Assembly: GCA_036785705.1 (NCBI GenBank)
Contig: JAWUZG010000353.1
Span: forward strand, 682,001-746,000
Length of the DNA stretch: 64,000 nucleotides
Direction: 5' to 3'
Origin: Acanthornis magna
Lineage: Eukaryota; Chordata; Aves; Passeriformes; Acanthizidae
Positions 1 to 34,969 of the stretch are shown piece by piece; position 1 is the stretch's first letter; every line of letters begins with the position of its first letter. The position numbers were made by a program, and so were the translations under genes. The notes beneath the pieces are model-generated. The model ran no database searches, had not been told where the DNA came from, and worked only from the letters and a program-made list of their open reading frames with translations.

Positions 1-2236
1 TGTCCATTTCTTGAAAATGCTATTCTGTTAAAATTGCCAACTCTTAATAGGGAATTCTTTATGTAGCTGGTGGTAAGAAGGCCTAGGATTTGTGCCTGAG
101 TATTAAAAATCAGCTCTAAGCGAGAGTTCAGTGTCACAAGCAGCTGAATGCCTGTTCTGGTAGCTCCCTAGGTAAGATATTAAAGGCAAACCTGCAAGAG
201 AGGAAATGGTTTATGTTCTAGATTATATTGTCCAAGGGATTTCACTTAAGAGAAATATATACAGAATTTATTACTATGGATCTTAGCATGATTCAAGACT
301 TGTCTGATAAGCTGACATGCTTTGAATTGGTCTTTTCAGTCCATGTGTGCAAAGTCCTGTGTCAGGTTAGTAGTTGAAGTGTTTTATATTGTTGTAAAGT
401 GTGACTGCTGTTCTAATTCTGAAGTGTGTTAGTGTCAGGTCCTGAGGTGTGTTAGTGTTCCAGACAGGGGTGTGTTGTGTTTTCTGAGGCTGTCAGATAG
501 GAATTCCTGTAATATCCTTGCTGCTCTCTTCTTGTAGGTGGGAATACACAATTATAAATAGTGCTGGATGAGAAAGAAGTTCACAGGGTTGGTTTTTTGT
601 ATCACTTGTATTTCACCTCAAACAATGCCAGCTCAGGGCTCATCAAGGTAGAGTGATTAAATGCCATTATATATCCTGGTTTTCTGGAATACTTCCTCTT
701 GCTGGCTTGTTCTGCAGGGTTACAGAGGGCAGGTGTGACGTTATTGCTGAAAGCACTTGCGTGGAAGGGGATCTAAATGTGTAACTGAAACCAAAACTCC
801 TTTTTTGGGTCTGCTGGGGACCTGAAATTCATGGTGGGCTGGTTTTGGGAACGTTTTGCTCAGACTTCAAAGTTTGTACATATTCAGCACCTGGCATCCA
901 GGCTGGGGGTGCACCAGTTGGGACCCTGGTGGAACTGTTGGATTTGCCTCGGAATTCCATCCAAACCAACATGTTTCCATTGAATGATTTCAATGAACTG
1001 TCATTTTGACGGAGAAATTGATGCTTCTGAGAGGGCTCCTGACAAAGCTCTGTGCGTTTGATGCCTTTTCATGTCTTGAGTTGTGCCGATTGATTTGAAT
1101 ATAAGGTCATGGAGGGAGAGAACAAGGCTTGAACAGGGCATTGTGACTTGGAGGAAAACGTGTCTCTGGTGTGTGACAAAAGGTCTTTTCTAGGCTGAGC
1201 TGTGAGATAGAGTTGGGTGTTCTGTGTGCCACCTCAGCTGTGTTCTGTAGCTGCATGAAGTGACCCTTTGTTCACCTGGAGTAAAAAGAGGGTTTTTCTT
1301 GAAGGGACGTGGCTGTGTCCTGCTGGGACATTGTGTCACCTGGGCCATGTATCACCCGGGCACTGTGGGATCCTCACCACACAGTGACACAGGTAGGGCC
1401 CAAGGTCTAATTCCAGAGAAAACCTCTCTCTTCAGAGCCCTGTTGGTGGCTGCTGGGAGAAGGAAATGGTTTTTAGAAATACTCTTAGGTCAGTGAGGTA
1501 TAAAAAACACTTTGCATCTTTTTTTTCCTCATCAGTGTTTCTGTCGAGGGCGGTGGAACTGTACTTAAAAGTGGAAGTGATTACCAGGTGTGATTGCTCG
1601 GATATTCCTGAATGATCCAATAGTTAAGAGACAGTAAAAATGCTGTTTTCTAAATGACGATTCAAACTTTCCCCAGCTATGAAGAATTACATCATTACAG
1701 GATTTTTGTAAAGGAGCAAATGAAATGCATTTGTAAATATTTCCAATAAATGAAGTTTATTTACACATAGTTCATCATGATAAGTGTCACAAATGGGCGA
1801 TAGGCCTTCAAATACTGGATTTTAGCCTGCAGATTAGTAAGTCATGCATTTAAGAAGACTTGTGTTCTTTTACAGGAGCCTTATTGTCTCATATTTTACT
1901 TTAATGATGCATAATTTATACATATTCTATTTTTCTTTCATTTTTCCTGTTTTCTCTAAGGTGAGTTTTAAACCTCCCTGTCTTACTTGCCTTCTCATTT
2001 GTAAAATGTGTTGCTCACAGGTGAGTTCTTAGAATTTGATTTTCCCAGTGGCATCTCCGTTATCATTCCAGCTCTTTTCCTCTCAGGCTTTAAAAGCTGA
2101 ACTGAATCAAAACGGAATCTCCCAGGGTCTGTTTTTTGGAAGAATGTGCCCATATTTCGCAGAATTAACACTGTATTTGCATTTCTTCTGGTTTCCTTGT
2201 TTCTCATAGTCTCTGTGCAGCACTGAATTCCTTGGG

Positions 2237-2297
2237 TTAGTTTTTTTTGGGGAGAGTTGGTTTTTTTTTTTTGTTTTTTTTTTTTTTTTTTTTTTTT
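2237..2297. repeat. T-rich tract
   Basis: The stretch is nearly pure T with a few G interruptions. On the other strand it reads as an A tract, but no retroposon body is visible next to it. Confidence 0.85.
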
Positions 2298-2779
2298 GTG
2301 GCATTCTTAGTCTTAGATTCAGATTTGTTTTACAGGTCTCATGAATAATCTTAATATAATTGTGCTGTAATTAATTGTTGTTTCCAACGCCTGCAACAAA
2401 TGCCAAGTTGGCTCCTTTCTGGATGGGTGTTTTGTGTTTGTTTGCAGTACAGGCAGGAATAAACACTGGTTTTCCCTCTCATCCCAGCTGAGCCACCCCT
2501 TCCTGTGGGGAGGTGTTACCACTTTGTGCCCATTTCGCTGTGCACTGCCAGCAGTTGGAATCTGGGACAAGTAGTCAGGGTTTGGGCTCTTGGGGTTTTT
2601 TCAGTTTAGGTGTGACTGAACTTGCTGAAATCTGCAGAGAAAACAACTTAAGTCGCTGTCTGTTTTGGGTTCAGGTTTAATGAAGGTGTCCAAAGTCAAC
2701 CCTTCCGGAGGGATGCAGTTTTTTGGTTCTGAATAAGTTGCAGTCCTTGTGCCAGGAGCCATCCCATGGTCCTGGAGCA

Positions 2780-3262
2780 TGACACCCTGACATTATGACA
2801 CCCCTCTTCCCTGCCATCCTTTGGGTCCTGGAGCATTCCCTCATCCCTGCTATCCCATGGTTTTGGAGCATTCCCTGACACCCCTCATCCTGCCATGCCA
2901 TGATCCCGTTCATTCCCTCACAGCCCTCATCCCTGCCATGCTCTGATCCAGTTCATTCCCTCACAGCCCTCTTCCCTGCCATGCCATGGTTCTGGGGTCA
3001 TTCCCTCTCACCCTCATCCCTGCCATGCTGCAGTCCTGTTCATTCCCTCACACCCTTTATCCCTGCCATTCTTTGGGTCCTGCAGCATTCCCTCTCACCC
3101 TCATCCTTGCCATGCCATGATCCCGTTCATTCCCTCTCACCCTCATCCCTGCCATGCTGTGATCTCGTTCATTCCCTCACACCCTCTTCTCTGCCATGCT
3201 GCAATCCTGGTTCATTCCCTCACACTCTCATCCCTGCCGTGCCATGATCCCTCATCCCCTCT
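2780..3262. repeat. Minisatellite, 41-43-bp unit, diverged
   Basis: About eleven imperfect units share the order CATTCCCTCACA, CCTCATCCCTGCCATGC, then TGATCC or a variant. The phase drifts by 1-3 bases between units. An open frame reading repeated IPSHPHPCHA-like peptides is a by-product of the repeat. Confidence 0.85.
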
Positions 3263-4349
3263 CACCCCTCGGACTCGCCGCTCCTGCCCAGGCCGAGCCG
3301 TGTGTGAGGTGGCAGAGCACACAAACTGAGGCTGCTGTTCTCTGCTTCCCCTCCACCTTCCCTGCAGCTCTTTCCTCCCCTCCAGGCATAGTCCGTAGGT
3401 GTCCTACCCTCCTTCCCCAGGCTTTCCCGGCTGTCCCACCCTTCCCTGGCAGCCTGTCCCATCCGTGCCCGTGGCTCAGCCCTGCTGGGAAGAAGGGCCC
3501 CCTGTGTGCTCCATCAATGGGGCCCTTGTGCCTCTCGCTGGTGCTGCTCCCTGGGAAGGACGTCCAGGAGCCAGGCTGACCACAGCGAGGAATTCAGTGC
3601 TCAAATCCCAGAGCACCTCAGCTTTCCTCACTGGCTCCTGTTTGTGTATCCCACTGCAGTGGCCTTTGGTGCTGTGCCCTGGGATAACTTTGGTGCCCTT
3701 TTTGTGCCCTGGAATAACTTCCCGGGTGGCTGTGCCTGAGTGGAGCTGGGAGATGAAATGCCACCGAGGGGTGCAGGGCTTGTTGGGGCTCTGTGATGGG
3801 CCCAGCACCATCTGAACGAACTGTGGGGCTTCAGGGATTGGGTGGGAATGGGATCCAAGGTACATATAACACAGAGAGGTTCCAACTCAAATGATTTAGC
3901 TAATTTGGAAAAATGCAGCAGCATTGAGTCTGTAGTTACTCACATTGGCCTTGCTGCTGGAGTCTCCTGGAGTAGCTGCACTTCGGTGTTCTGGAGGTGT
4001 TCGATGTGCAGGAGGTGTCAGGGACTGCCTTTGGGAGCTCAGATGTGCTGCTTGTCTCTGCTTTGTGGTGCACTTGTTTTGTGTGTAACTCTGCCCCTGC
4101 TCTGGGTGTCTGTGTGAAGAACGGGGCTGTTCCAGCACCTGCTAACAAAGCAATCTGCTCTGTACTTCTTCCTGCTGTAAGGTCTGGAAGTCATTTAAGG
4201 ATTTTAGGCATCCAGGATATAGCTGAAACGTGCCATCCTTCAGCTACTTGGAGTCAGCTCACTTGAAACAGGGAGGCTGCTGTTTGCCTGAAGTTGGCAG
4301 TTTTTAGAAACAGAGTGAACAAAGTATCTCATATTGGAAAACTGGAGTG

Positions 4350-4463
4350 GTTTTTTTGTTTGGTTTTTTTTTTTGTTTTGTTTGTTTTTTTTTTTTTTTT
4401 TTTTTTTTGTTTTTTGTTTTTTGTTTTTTTTTTTTTTTTTAATTTGTTTTTTTTTTTTTTTTT
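4350..4463. repeat. T tract with regular G interruptions
   Basis: About 110 bases of T runs are interrupted by single Gs and one AA. It is simple sequence. The long runs may contain assembly or sequencing length errors. Confidence 0.9.
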
Positions 4464-6169
4464 GCCAGGAGGGTGGGGATGAGGATTTGGAGATGGAGAG
4501 CATGGGGCAAAGCATCCTTCAGAGGTTTGGAACACAGCAGAGGTGGTTCACTGCTCTCAGGGTTTTGTCTGCTGAGCTTTGAGCTGTGGATTGGGAGGTT
4601 TGTTCAGGAGGAGCTCACCCTGTCCATGGAATTACTGGATCCAGCATTTGGGTTGAACAGGTGCCATCAGGCAGCAGCAGCCCTGTGTGCCCTGTTGGTT
4701 TGGAATGTCAGGAGCAATGGAAATGGAACTGTGAATTTTTATAAGCCCGGTCCTGATAATCTCACAGGTGGTTTGGGGAAATGAAGGCAGAAGCTAAGGA
4801 GACAAGGTGAAAAGCTCCTTTTCTATTTTTTTCCTTCATCTGACTAGGATTAAGAAAGAGAAACGCTGGAACATACATCTGATTTTTTCCAGCAGTATGG
4901 CAGAAAATCAGCGAGTCAAGTGCTCTGCTGGCAGCAGAGCTGCAGGGAGATGTACCTTCTAATGGGAATGGGAAGCTTAGGACAAACTTATCCTGAGACC
5001 TGCCCGTGGAAAAGGCAGAGGGAATGGGAGAGGGTTGGAACAGTGTGTGCAGCCTTATCCCTGCTCCAGCTAAAAAGTCCTCGTAAATGGTCCAGCACTT
5101 TGCTGAGTGATGTTCTGTGTGTCCATCTACATTGAGTAGCCCATGCTTCTACTTTTTTATAAGGCATTGAAAGGCTCTGAATTATTTAGTTTAATTCCAA
5201 AACACAAACAGCTTAAGAATGCAGATTTTCAAATGCTCTGTGGGTAAACATAAGTATTCATGTTCCAAAAGCTACTTTGGGAGTAAAACTCTCATGAATA
5301 AAAGTTTGTGAGCTGCATGGCAGCACCGTCAGGAAAATATCAAAGATTTGGGATGCCTTTAAAAGGGCTTTGTGTCTGTGTGTGTGTGACTGAATTCCGT
5401 TCTCCTCAAGAGGTTTCGATAAAGTTTCTCAAATTACAAACGTGGAATTCCCAGTCACACAGATGGGTGTTTGTGTGAAACTCGTCTTGCTTTTACTCCA
5501 CCAAGATATTTTCCCCTTTCAAATGGCACAGGGTGAAGCTGTAGGTTTCGAGTATGGATATTTGTAGCATCCAGTAAATGTCTTCTCATCCTACTGCTTT
5601 GTGGTGGCACCAAGGGAAATTGTTCTGAGCCAAAGCTGGCATTAGAGATCGAGGAATTTGTGTAAAAATAGAAGCAACAGTTCCTCTTCCTTTGCAACCT
5701 AGAGGAAAGAGAGCTCCGTTACTTTGAGAGTGTTAGTTTGCATGAGTGAAATAATTTTTTTTCTTAGTCTGTGGGAGGAACTTGGAAAAAGCTCTTGGAG
5801 GAATTGCTTTCTCTGATGGTTCTTCAGCTCCATGTGAGGGAACCGTGACTCGTTCACCTGCAGGGATGAGTTTCCTGTGCCTTGTGTTGTCTCCTGACAA
5901 CTCATGCTGCTGTGTAGGTCCAGCTTAGAGGGAAATTCCTTCTCCCATCACGCCCAGGGAAAGCTCAGTTGCTTTCAGTGTCAGATGTGGGTAGTTTTGA
6001 CTTCTTAAATGTTGGTGACATCTCCCTTGGGCCTCGGGGAGACAGGCAGAGCTGGGGATGCAGCAGGAGCTTCCTGCAGGCACAGAGCTGTTGGAGCTGG
6101 AGCTCAGTGCTCATACAGAGCTTCCCCAGCTGTGATTTTGCTCTAAGACGATTCTCTTTTCCCACGCAG

Positions 6170-27423
<21,254 letters not shown>

Positions 27424-28291
27424 AAGATCATCTGAATCGTAGGGGCAAAGGGGAATTTAATGAAAGACTTTTTTTGGTACCAAAATAACTTGATTTTAAA
27501 GCCCCCTAGGTAAATCTTATTTTGGTAAATCATTGTTTGTGTATAAGATCACCATAATTCCATTACATTAGTGATTGTCCAATTGATTCCACTTGCTATG
27601 TCAATAGCTCTGGGTTTTTTTGAACAATAGACTGCCATGAAAGATGTTAAATGGTTTTCCTTAAAGATTGCTGAGTCTTCTAGGTAAGGGGCCCTCCACT
27701 TTACTTTGAGCTGATGTCATTGTCTCTTGCCCAACGTGGCTCATTCCAGTCATTGATGAGAAACCATTGAATGAATTAATCAATCACCTGTCATGCTCTC
27801 AGGCAGTGAAGCAGGGCACCAGAATACACAACTGGAACAGGAGCTGGTACTGGTCATGCTTGTGCAGATATTTTACCAGTGAATGACACTGCAAACAAGC
27901 CTTTGGGGTAAATTCCTGCCTCAGGTACAAAAGGGAATTCAGCTGAGCTCTCACAGCCTCCTCAGTTCGGTTCTGGGCACATGGTAAATGTGCCAAGGAA
28001 GTAACGTTGCGCCAGAAGGATTTTATCTATGCCAAAAACATAGCAAGTGACAATCTCGTAGCCATGGTGGCCACAGCGCTGTGACCCCGGCACACCCCAG
28101 GGGCCAGTGGGAGCCAGCCTGGCTGGGACTGGGAGCACTGCTGACCCAGAGTGGCTGAGGGGAAAGAGGAGGTGACCAGTGCTGGCTCTGAGCTGCTGGT
28201 TGTTGCTGCTTTGGTTGGTTGGGGTTTTGTAAAACAAGCGGAAGTTTTCCTGTGCTGAGGATTTTGCCCTCGAATTGAGCACTGGGGCAGT

Positions 28292-28435
28292 GTAAGCACA
28301 CCTGAGTGACCCAGCTCTGGGCAGGGGTTTTTGCTGCAGGTAAGCACTCCTGAGTGACCCAGCTCTGGGCAGGGTTTTTTGCTGCAGGTAAACACACCTG
28401 AGTGACCCAGCCCTGTGCAGGGGCTTTTGCTGCAG
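28292..28435. repeat. Three tandem 48-bp units
   Basis: Units start at 28292, 28340 and 28388. Each has GTAAGC or GTAAAC at its start, CCTGAGTGACCCAGC in the middle and TTTTTGCTGCAG or a near variant at its end. It lies within the probable GFPT1 3' UTR. Confidence 0.95.
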
Positions 28436-29394
28436 GTCACTCTCTGGTCTGGATGTGTTTCTGTATTTCTGCCTTGTGTCTCCCCAGCAGACATGGCACT
28501 GAAGCTCCTTCCTAAGGCTTGTTTAGCCAAAGTCTGCTAATGACAGTGAGGGCTCAGGTTTATTTAGCAGCAGTTCTTATGTGACTTGTGTCAAATTCAG
28601 CTGGTTTAAAATTGAAGGGGATAAAAAGGCTCCATAAACATGACAGAAATAGAGACCTTGGTAACAGTTCTTTAACAAGCTTGCAGAGAATCAGAAATGG
28701 CACAGAAAATATACCTTCAGGACTCAAAACCTGACTTTTTCAGAGTCATCAAAGGGCAGTCATTATGTATTTCCTAATGCAAAAAGGTGAATTTCCTCTC
28801 ATCTTGCTGGGTTTTGAATTACCTTTACAGAAGCACCATAAAAACATGCTACAAGGTATAAAGTGGTGCTGGTGAATGTTCCAGGTCATTTACTGCCCCT
28901 GAAAAATGGCTTTAGCAAATGCTAAAATGTTGGGGACTGCCCAGTGCCCTGCAAACCCCAGCTGCCAGTGCTGAGCAGCCACGACCCAGGCTGATCCTAG
29001 CAAGTTATTCCCAAAGACTCTGTAGCAATTCTACTTTGTATAAACCAACAGGGACTATTTCACTTCAATTCAGTGTCAGCTCAAGGCTCAGTTTCATTAC
29101 GAGAATGAAATGCTGTGTGCCTGGAAACAGCTGCTCAAAGCCAGTGTATGTGTTTATTAATCTGTCATATCCAGACTATTAATTTATGAACTCATTGTGC
29201 TGCCAGTGTCTGTTTAAGAACAAAGCAGTAAATATTGCATTTTAGTTAAGCAAATGCTGTGTGTGAGGCACTGCCCTGTAGCAGCTGTGCTTCTGCCTAA
29301 ACATGACCAGCAGCCCTCCCTGCTTCACTGGAGGATGATAGTGGTCCTTAAGGAAAAAACAAGGCATGTTCAGTGCTAACAGGTGGAAGACAGC

Positions 29395-29438
29395 TCCTTC
29401 CTCCTCCTCCTCCTCCTCCTCCTTCTCCTCTTCCTCCC
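29395..29438. repeat. (CTC)n microsatellite
   Basis: About fourteen CTC/TTC triplets in a row within the probable 3' UTR of GFPT1. Confidence 0.95.
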
Positions 29439-31521
29439 ACCAGCTTGCTTAAGAGAAATTGTGCAGGCCTTTCCTGCAGAGGGCTAGATCCAGGCTGGGC
29501 TCCCCCCGGACCCCGCCGGCACAGGGATGTGCAGTGTCCCATGCTTTGTTCTCAGAATGGATCTCATGTGAAACAACCCCACCAGGAAGTTCTTTAGCGA
29601 CCTTTTTCTCTGACTGCAGCAAGCATTGCTTTTGCCCTGCCTTGCACAGATGACTGCCTGTGGGCAGGGGGCAGACCCCCTGTGAACACAAGTTGCTGTT
29701 CAGTAGAAGTTTGTTAATGCAGGCTGTTACATATTTGTGAAAGCTGTGTACAAAGAGGACCAAAGAACAAGAGTCTGAGTTGGAAATGTTCAGTCTAACA
29801 TGACACAGTGTCGGTGGAACTGCAGAGATCGTGCTGAGCTCTTTGGGTCAATGCTGTGCCAGACAAATCCTTATTTCCTTGTAGCTGGAGGCACTGAACT
29901 CATGATGGATCAGGGGAACAGGTAGTGCCCACCCCCAGCTCCTACCAGCTCCTTCCTGGAGTGTGTCAAACTCTTGTCTGCCAAATCCGAGGGTCCGTAG
30001 CTATTGCGGTGAGGCTGATGGATGCTGTAGGCTCAGTCTCAAAGGATGCTCTGGAGCACACCTGTATGAAGAATTTCCCTGCTGAGCGTGGCAGGGAACC
30101 TGTTAAGCATCTCGTTGTTGTTGTTGCCATGCAGTGTGAAGTGAGAATGTACAAAGGACTCTTTTTAGCTTTCCTTACCTCATTTTGTCCATGTGTTGCA
30201 TTTCGATGAACAGATGATGTTTCTCTTTTCCTTAGAAAACTTTTAGGATGTCTCGTGGTATTTATTAACAGCCGGTCGGTCTTCTGCTCTCCCAAATGAA
30301 TGTTTTGCTTACTGAGCCAGTAAAATTCTCTCCTTCCTCACTGAGGTATTGAAAAATTCAGTAGCCCTGTCTCTAAAATTGAGCCACAGGTAAATACAGA
30401 TAAAGGCCTTTGCCCTCTGGAATAGCAGCTCCTATTCCTGCCTACTTTGGTCACAGTTTATTTTGGTGTAGGTAACTCTGTTCCTCACCTGCAGGGACTC
30501 AAATGGAAGCCCTGAGGTCTTGAGAGGGTTTAATTACCAAAGACCAGAGAGCTCCCAGCTCAGCACATGGTTTGCCCAGCAGTTCTCAGACAGATCCCAC
30601 ACACACTGAAATTAAGCTGTACAGGGAATATGCTGCAGCCAGAAAGATTTTTTTACCCCCTGGCTCTGCTGCAGAAGGGCTGTGAACAGTTTTTTCCCAA
30701 ATTTGCCATAGTCAGCACTGTGTGCACGTTCTTACCAAGACCCCCAGCAGTGCCTGGGTGGCTGTCCCTGCGCCGGTGCCATCTCCTGTGTGAGATGGGG
30801 ATGCCCTTCTGTCCGAAACGCTGCCTGGACACTGTGTATTGGGTCAGGCTCAACCCCCTGGACTGAGAGAGCCAAAAGCTTCACCCAGAGCCTTTTGCAG
30901 CCATGTGGGATGGAGCTCATGGGCCTCACACAGAATCCTTAGTCTGGAGCCTTAAGCCCAGCCCAGACACAGAAGTCTGGTTAAGCTGCAGAGTGAAGCA
31001 TCTGAAGGTGCAAGTGAAACTCAGACCAGTACAGAATTGGGCCTTTCCCCTCCCTAGCTGTCCCTAGGTGTCCTTGATGCCACAAGTAGGTGCCTGGTGG
31101 CTGTGCTGGATGGAGGGAGGGACTGAAATTAAGTAGCTTAAGTAACACGTCAGTGTTTAGCTGTGGCTAATTTTAGATCCTACCTGAATGTACCAAACTT
31201 GCCTCAAAGCATGGAGTCCCTCCTCTTCATCAGAAACAGGAAGAAGAAGAAACAGAAGTATTTGGGTTGAATAAAAGGAAAGAAAACTATCTGCCTTCAA
31301 TTCAGTTTCTGTAAATAGACATTTGAGTGGCAAACCCACATTTCCTCCCTTGTAGATTCTCTGCCTCTGCTGTACATATCCAGCTGGCTTGGGTTGTGGG
31401 GACCAGACTGTACCGTGTTTCCTGTCGTGTGCTGTATGCAGAAGATGTCTTACTTTTGTCTGTAGTGTTTTATAATTTGGGTTTTGTCTTTTTGCTTACT
31501 TCTTTTGTATCTCACCCTTTG

Positions 31522-31527
31522 AATAAA
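31522..31527 (+). promoter_or_regulatory. Candidate poly(A) signal AATAAA for GFPT1
   Basis: A canonical AATAAA sits in a T-rich stretch (31440-31520) and is followed by AAGTGCCCTACATT, a plausible cleavage region. It is the best hexamer downstream of the GFPT1 stop in the same orientation. Confidence 0.5.
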
Positions 31528-31545
31528 ATCAAGTGCCCTACATTA

Positions 31546-34500
31546 AAGAAACTGAATTACTGGTCTTTAGTTAAATCCATTAAGAACAGATGGAACCCCT
31601 GTGGAAGTTAAGGGCTGGGTGTACAAAGCAGAAAACCTCAGGGCTTAACTTACCCCTCTCCTGACCAGCCAGGCTATTTTCAAGTCAGAGATACAGACTG
31701 TATTTCATATTTCACCTGCTCTTCCCTAACTGGGATTTTTTTCCAGTCTGCAAGAAAGCCCATGGAGTCCCCCTAAGGCAGAACTGTTTCTGTGACCTTC
31801 TGTACCTTAATTCTTATTTAATTATCCCTTTTCTATTACCGAGACAGTTGCAGTCAGCACAGCCCATACCTGGCCCATGGTCAGTGTTATCCCCATTCCA
31901 TAGCTTCTGAAATTTCATGGCTTCTTTTCCAAGGAAAGAAAAGAAGGAAGGAAGAGCCCTGTGTGGGTAAGGCTGGGCCATGTTGGTACCACGAGGGTCA
32001 TGTTCTGCTCAGACCAACGCTGGGGACTTAGGGCTTGGTCAGGGCTGAAATGTGTCTGGGTGGCTTTGTGAGGGAAACCAACAGTGACAAAACACTGTCT
32101 GAAATGCCACCCCTCCTCCCACTGGACCGCTCATGGATTCCTTTCCTCAGGGATCTTCTCCTCTCCAGGGGAGCAGCATCAAACACCGCTGTTTATTTTC
32201 TTAGACAAAGGGAGCAGCTCAGCCTTCTCCTCTCAAATACCTTTCCTAGACAAGAACCAGCACTGAAAAGTCCTGAGGTTCCTCTCTGGGGCTTCCTGCC
32301 TTGGAACAATGCTCGTGTGTCCTTGGGAGAGCAAGAAAAGTTGGGAGCAAGATTCTGCTTTTGCCTGTTCAGCTCTGCAGGAGTACCCAGCAGTTCTCAC
32401 TGGTGCAGCAACAAGAACAGGTCCCAGAGCCCACGCTGGGGCTGTTGTGCTCGTGGCTGTGGGTCAGGGCTCTCAGGACACGGAAGGAGCAGGGGATGGT
32501 GAAGATTTGGCCTGAGAAGGTGGATGAGAGCAGGATGTGCCCCGAGAGGCTCCAGGGCTGCACCAGCCTCGGTGTGTCCCTGAGCCACAGAGAGCTGGCA
32601 CGTGCCACAGGGCTGGTGGCACCTCCAGGCACCCCAGGGCAGCGCTGTTCCTGTAATTCCCCCAAGGGCTGTACCCTGAGGAGCACAGGGGGCACTGCCA
32701 GCTCCTCCTTCGCCCTGCGCCAGCCGAGCACGGCCTCACCCTGCACCAACTTCAGCTGTGCAGGAGGGCCCTGCAAAGGTCCTTGGGGAGCCAGGCCTGA
32801 GCTCTGGCTGCCCAAAAGCCATTTTGCTGTGGCAAAAAGCAGTAGGACAAGGGGCCAAGGGCTGCAGGCCCCGTGCACAGAAACTCTTCAATCCTGCACA
32901 GTTTGGCTCACGCTAGCTGACATTTGCAGATAAATAAACTCCCAGAGGGGGCTAAGTGAGATCCCCAGACTGGCAGAAGCATTTGGTTTGAATAAATTAC
33001 ATTAGATTGACGGCTCCAAAGCACTCCTGGGCCCCTCTGGAGCAGCCTGCTCCCTGCCATGTGCCCCTCCCGCTCCACAGTGTGTGGGCTCCCAGCACTG
33101 GCAGTGCTGAGCCTCAAGCTGCTGCCTGCACCCTTCCCTGCAAGTTTATTTGACCTTCCCTGGGATGCCGTGGTGCTCATGGTGTGTGTGCGAGGGCAGG
33201 GCATGGACAGCCCCTGAGAGTGGTGGAAATTCCACACCTTCTGCTTTTCAGCACTGCAGAGCTGTGCACGAGCTGCTGGCACAGCAAATGCCCATGTGGG
33301 TCAGAGAAATGCCACCTGCCCCTCCAAAAGCCACTTTGAGGTCACTCTAAGCTGCTCAGAGAGGGAGCAGTAGTCCCTTGGGAATGCTGTGGGGAATTCT
33401 TGCCCCAGATCCCTTTGGACACGAACAAGTCTGGGCAGAAAGTGATACACAGCAATGTTTTGCTGGACAGAGGTAGAACATGGGTGGGTGTTTTGCCTGT
33501 AAAACCCATTCCCAGTCACCAGGGCGCTGTTTGACACTGCTTTGCACTGGAGCCACCCTCACCTCAGCCCACCACAGACTGGTTTGGGAGCAGTGCCCAT
33601 TCCTTGCACATCTTGGACAGGTAAAATTAGCTCTTTGCTAATTGCCCTCCCCAGAAAGCCACAGGCACAGTCATCCCGTGGTGTGAGGACATGGAGTGAC
33701 AGAGCCACCCTGCTGAGCACAGGGAGGGGCAGGAGATGGCAGGAAGCTCCTGGGAGCGGCACCTGTGGACCTTTTGACTCCTGAGCCCCTGTGCTCTCAG
33801 CAGCCCTGCAGTGACACCAGAGCCAGAGCATCCCTCAGCATCAGAGCATCAGCCACGGCGATTTGAGGGCCTCAGCTTTAGTGACAGCAGACAGGACATC
33901 CTGGGAAACATGGAAAAATGCTGCACAGGGGTGGAAATCCATCTCGGAGGGGCATCCTGGCCAGTTCAGGGATGAGCAGCTGCCTCTCACCGCCCACCCC
34001 CATCTGTGCTCTGCCAGCACCTCCCTGCTGCTCTCACATCTCTTCATGGCTCTAGCCTACAGCTCCTGCAGCTTGGAAAGGCTAAGGAGGAGCAGGCTTG
34101 GCTTCATCTCCCAGCTCTGCCGCTGCTCCCTGAGCCCACGCTGCCCCAGGGCCTCCCTGGCAGAGGGGTGGGAGCACCCTGGGGGCCCACGCTGCTCTTG
34201 CACGGCCCTGTGCATTCCAGGAGACATTGCTGTCCTTTCCCAGGAGACAAATCCTCTGCTGCTGCTCTGGGGCTCAGTCGGACACTGATGGAGCTGCTCC
34301 CCTCGGACAGGGCTCCTGGACAGGCTCGGCCTCTTCAGCTGCAGCTCAGGCAGAAAAGCTGTGATTCTGCAAGCCTGACCCCAAACCCACTCTGTGTGCT
34401 TCAAAAGAGGCTATTTCTGACCTATTTCCATGCATTTATCTGATGGCTGGAGTACAGGACAGGCACTCAAAGAAGAAAAACTGGCTCACCAAGATGGTCC

Positions 34501-34968
34501 ATTCAGTGCTGAGAAGGTTACCCAGCCTCCCAGGAAAATCAGACCCACAAATCAGACAGGAGGGGACTCCTTCCCCCTCCTCAGTCTCACTCTTTGTTGT
34601 TTAGGTCAAATAAAATATGTTCCCATGGTCCTTGCAAATTCCTATGGAAACAAACTTAAACAAACTGGCCAGGGAGCACAGCAGTGCAGTGACCCAGGAT
34701 CCTGCAAGGCAGCGAGCCCAGACACTCTGGGACACTCGCAGTGACACCACAGCCCAGAGCTCAGCCCAGTTAGACTCCCCAGTGCACGGGAGATACACTG
34801 GGACCATGCAGGATGGGGCCAGCATGGGAGGCCTGGCCAGAGTGGTGGGAGGTCACCCAAAGTTCTTGTTAAGGACAAAACTACCCGCGCTGGCAAACCC
34901 TGGCTGCACCAAAGTGCTGCTGCTAAGAGCAGCAATCAGCAAACCTGCAGGGGAGCAGCTGGGCCTTC
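31546..34968. other. Intergenic, no gene recognised
   Basis: Open frames of up to 210 codons overlap on both strands, but none shows conserved protein features and the GC content alone explains them. No CR1 or LTR was recognised. Confidence 0.6.
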
Positions 34969-34969
34969 C

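Larger units (their letters stand above)
1..6169 (+). other. GFPT1 intron 1 (3' part); no exon seen
   Basis: Exon 2 starts at 6170 with a split Gly codon, so this stretch is the end of intron 1. It holds a 41-43-bp minisatellite (about 2780-3262) and two long T tracts (2237-2297, 4350-4463). I see no other gene, CpG island or recognisable repeat. The small open frames here are not supported by codon pattern or homology that I can recognise. Confidence 0.7.
27424..31545 (+). other. GFPT1: Probable 3' UTR of GFPT1
   Basis: No open frame here resembles a protein. The stretch runs unbroken from the stop codon to an AATAAA at 31522, and a long 3' UTR is usual for GFPT1. It contains a 48-bp triple repeat (28292-28435) and a CTC microsatellite (29395-29438). 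The exact end, and whether earlier poly(A) sites are used, cannot be told from sequence alone. Confidence 0.5.

Noticed and set aside
1..6169. Search for exon 1 of GFPT1
   Set aside because: No ATG-TGY-G followed by GT in a GC-rich setting was found; the first exon must lie further upstream.
32035..32933. Overlapping open frames on both strands near 32-33 kb
   Set aside because: All frames are open to a similar degree in GC-rich sequence; no conserved motif, no start or splice context.
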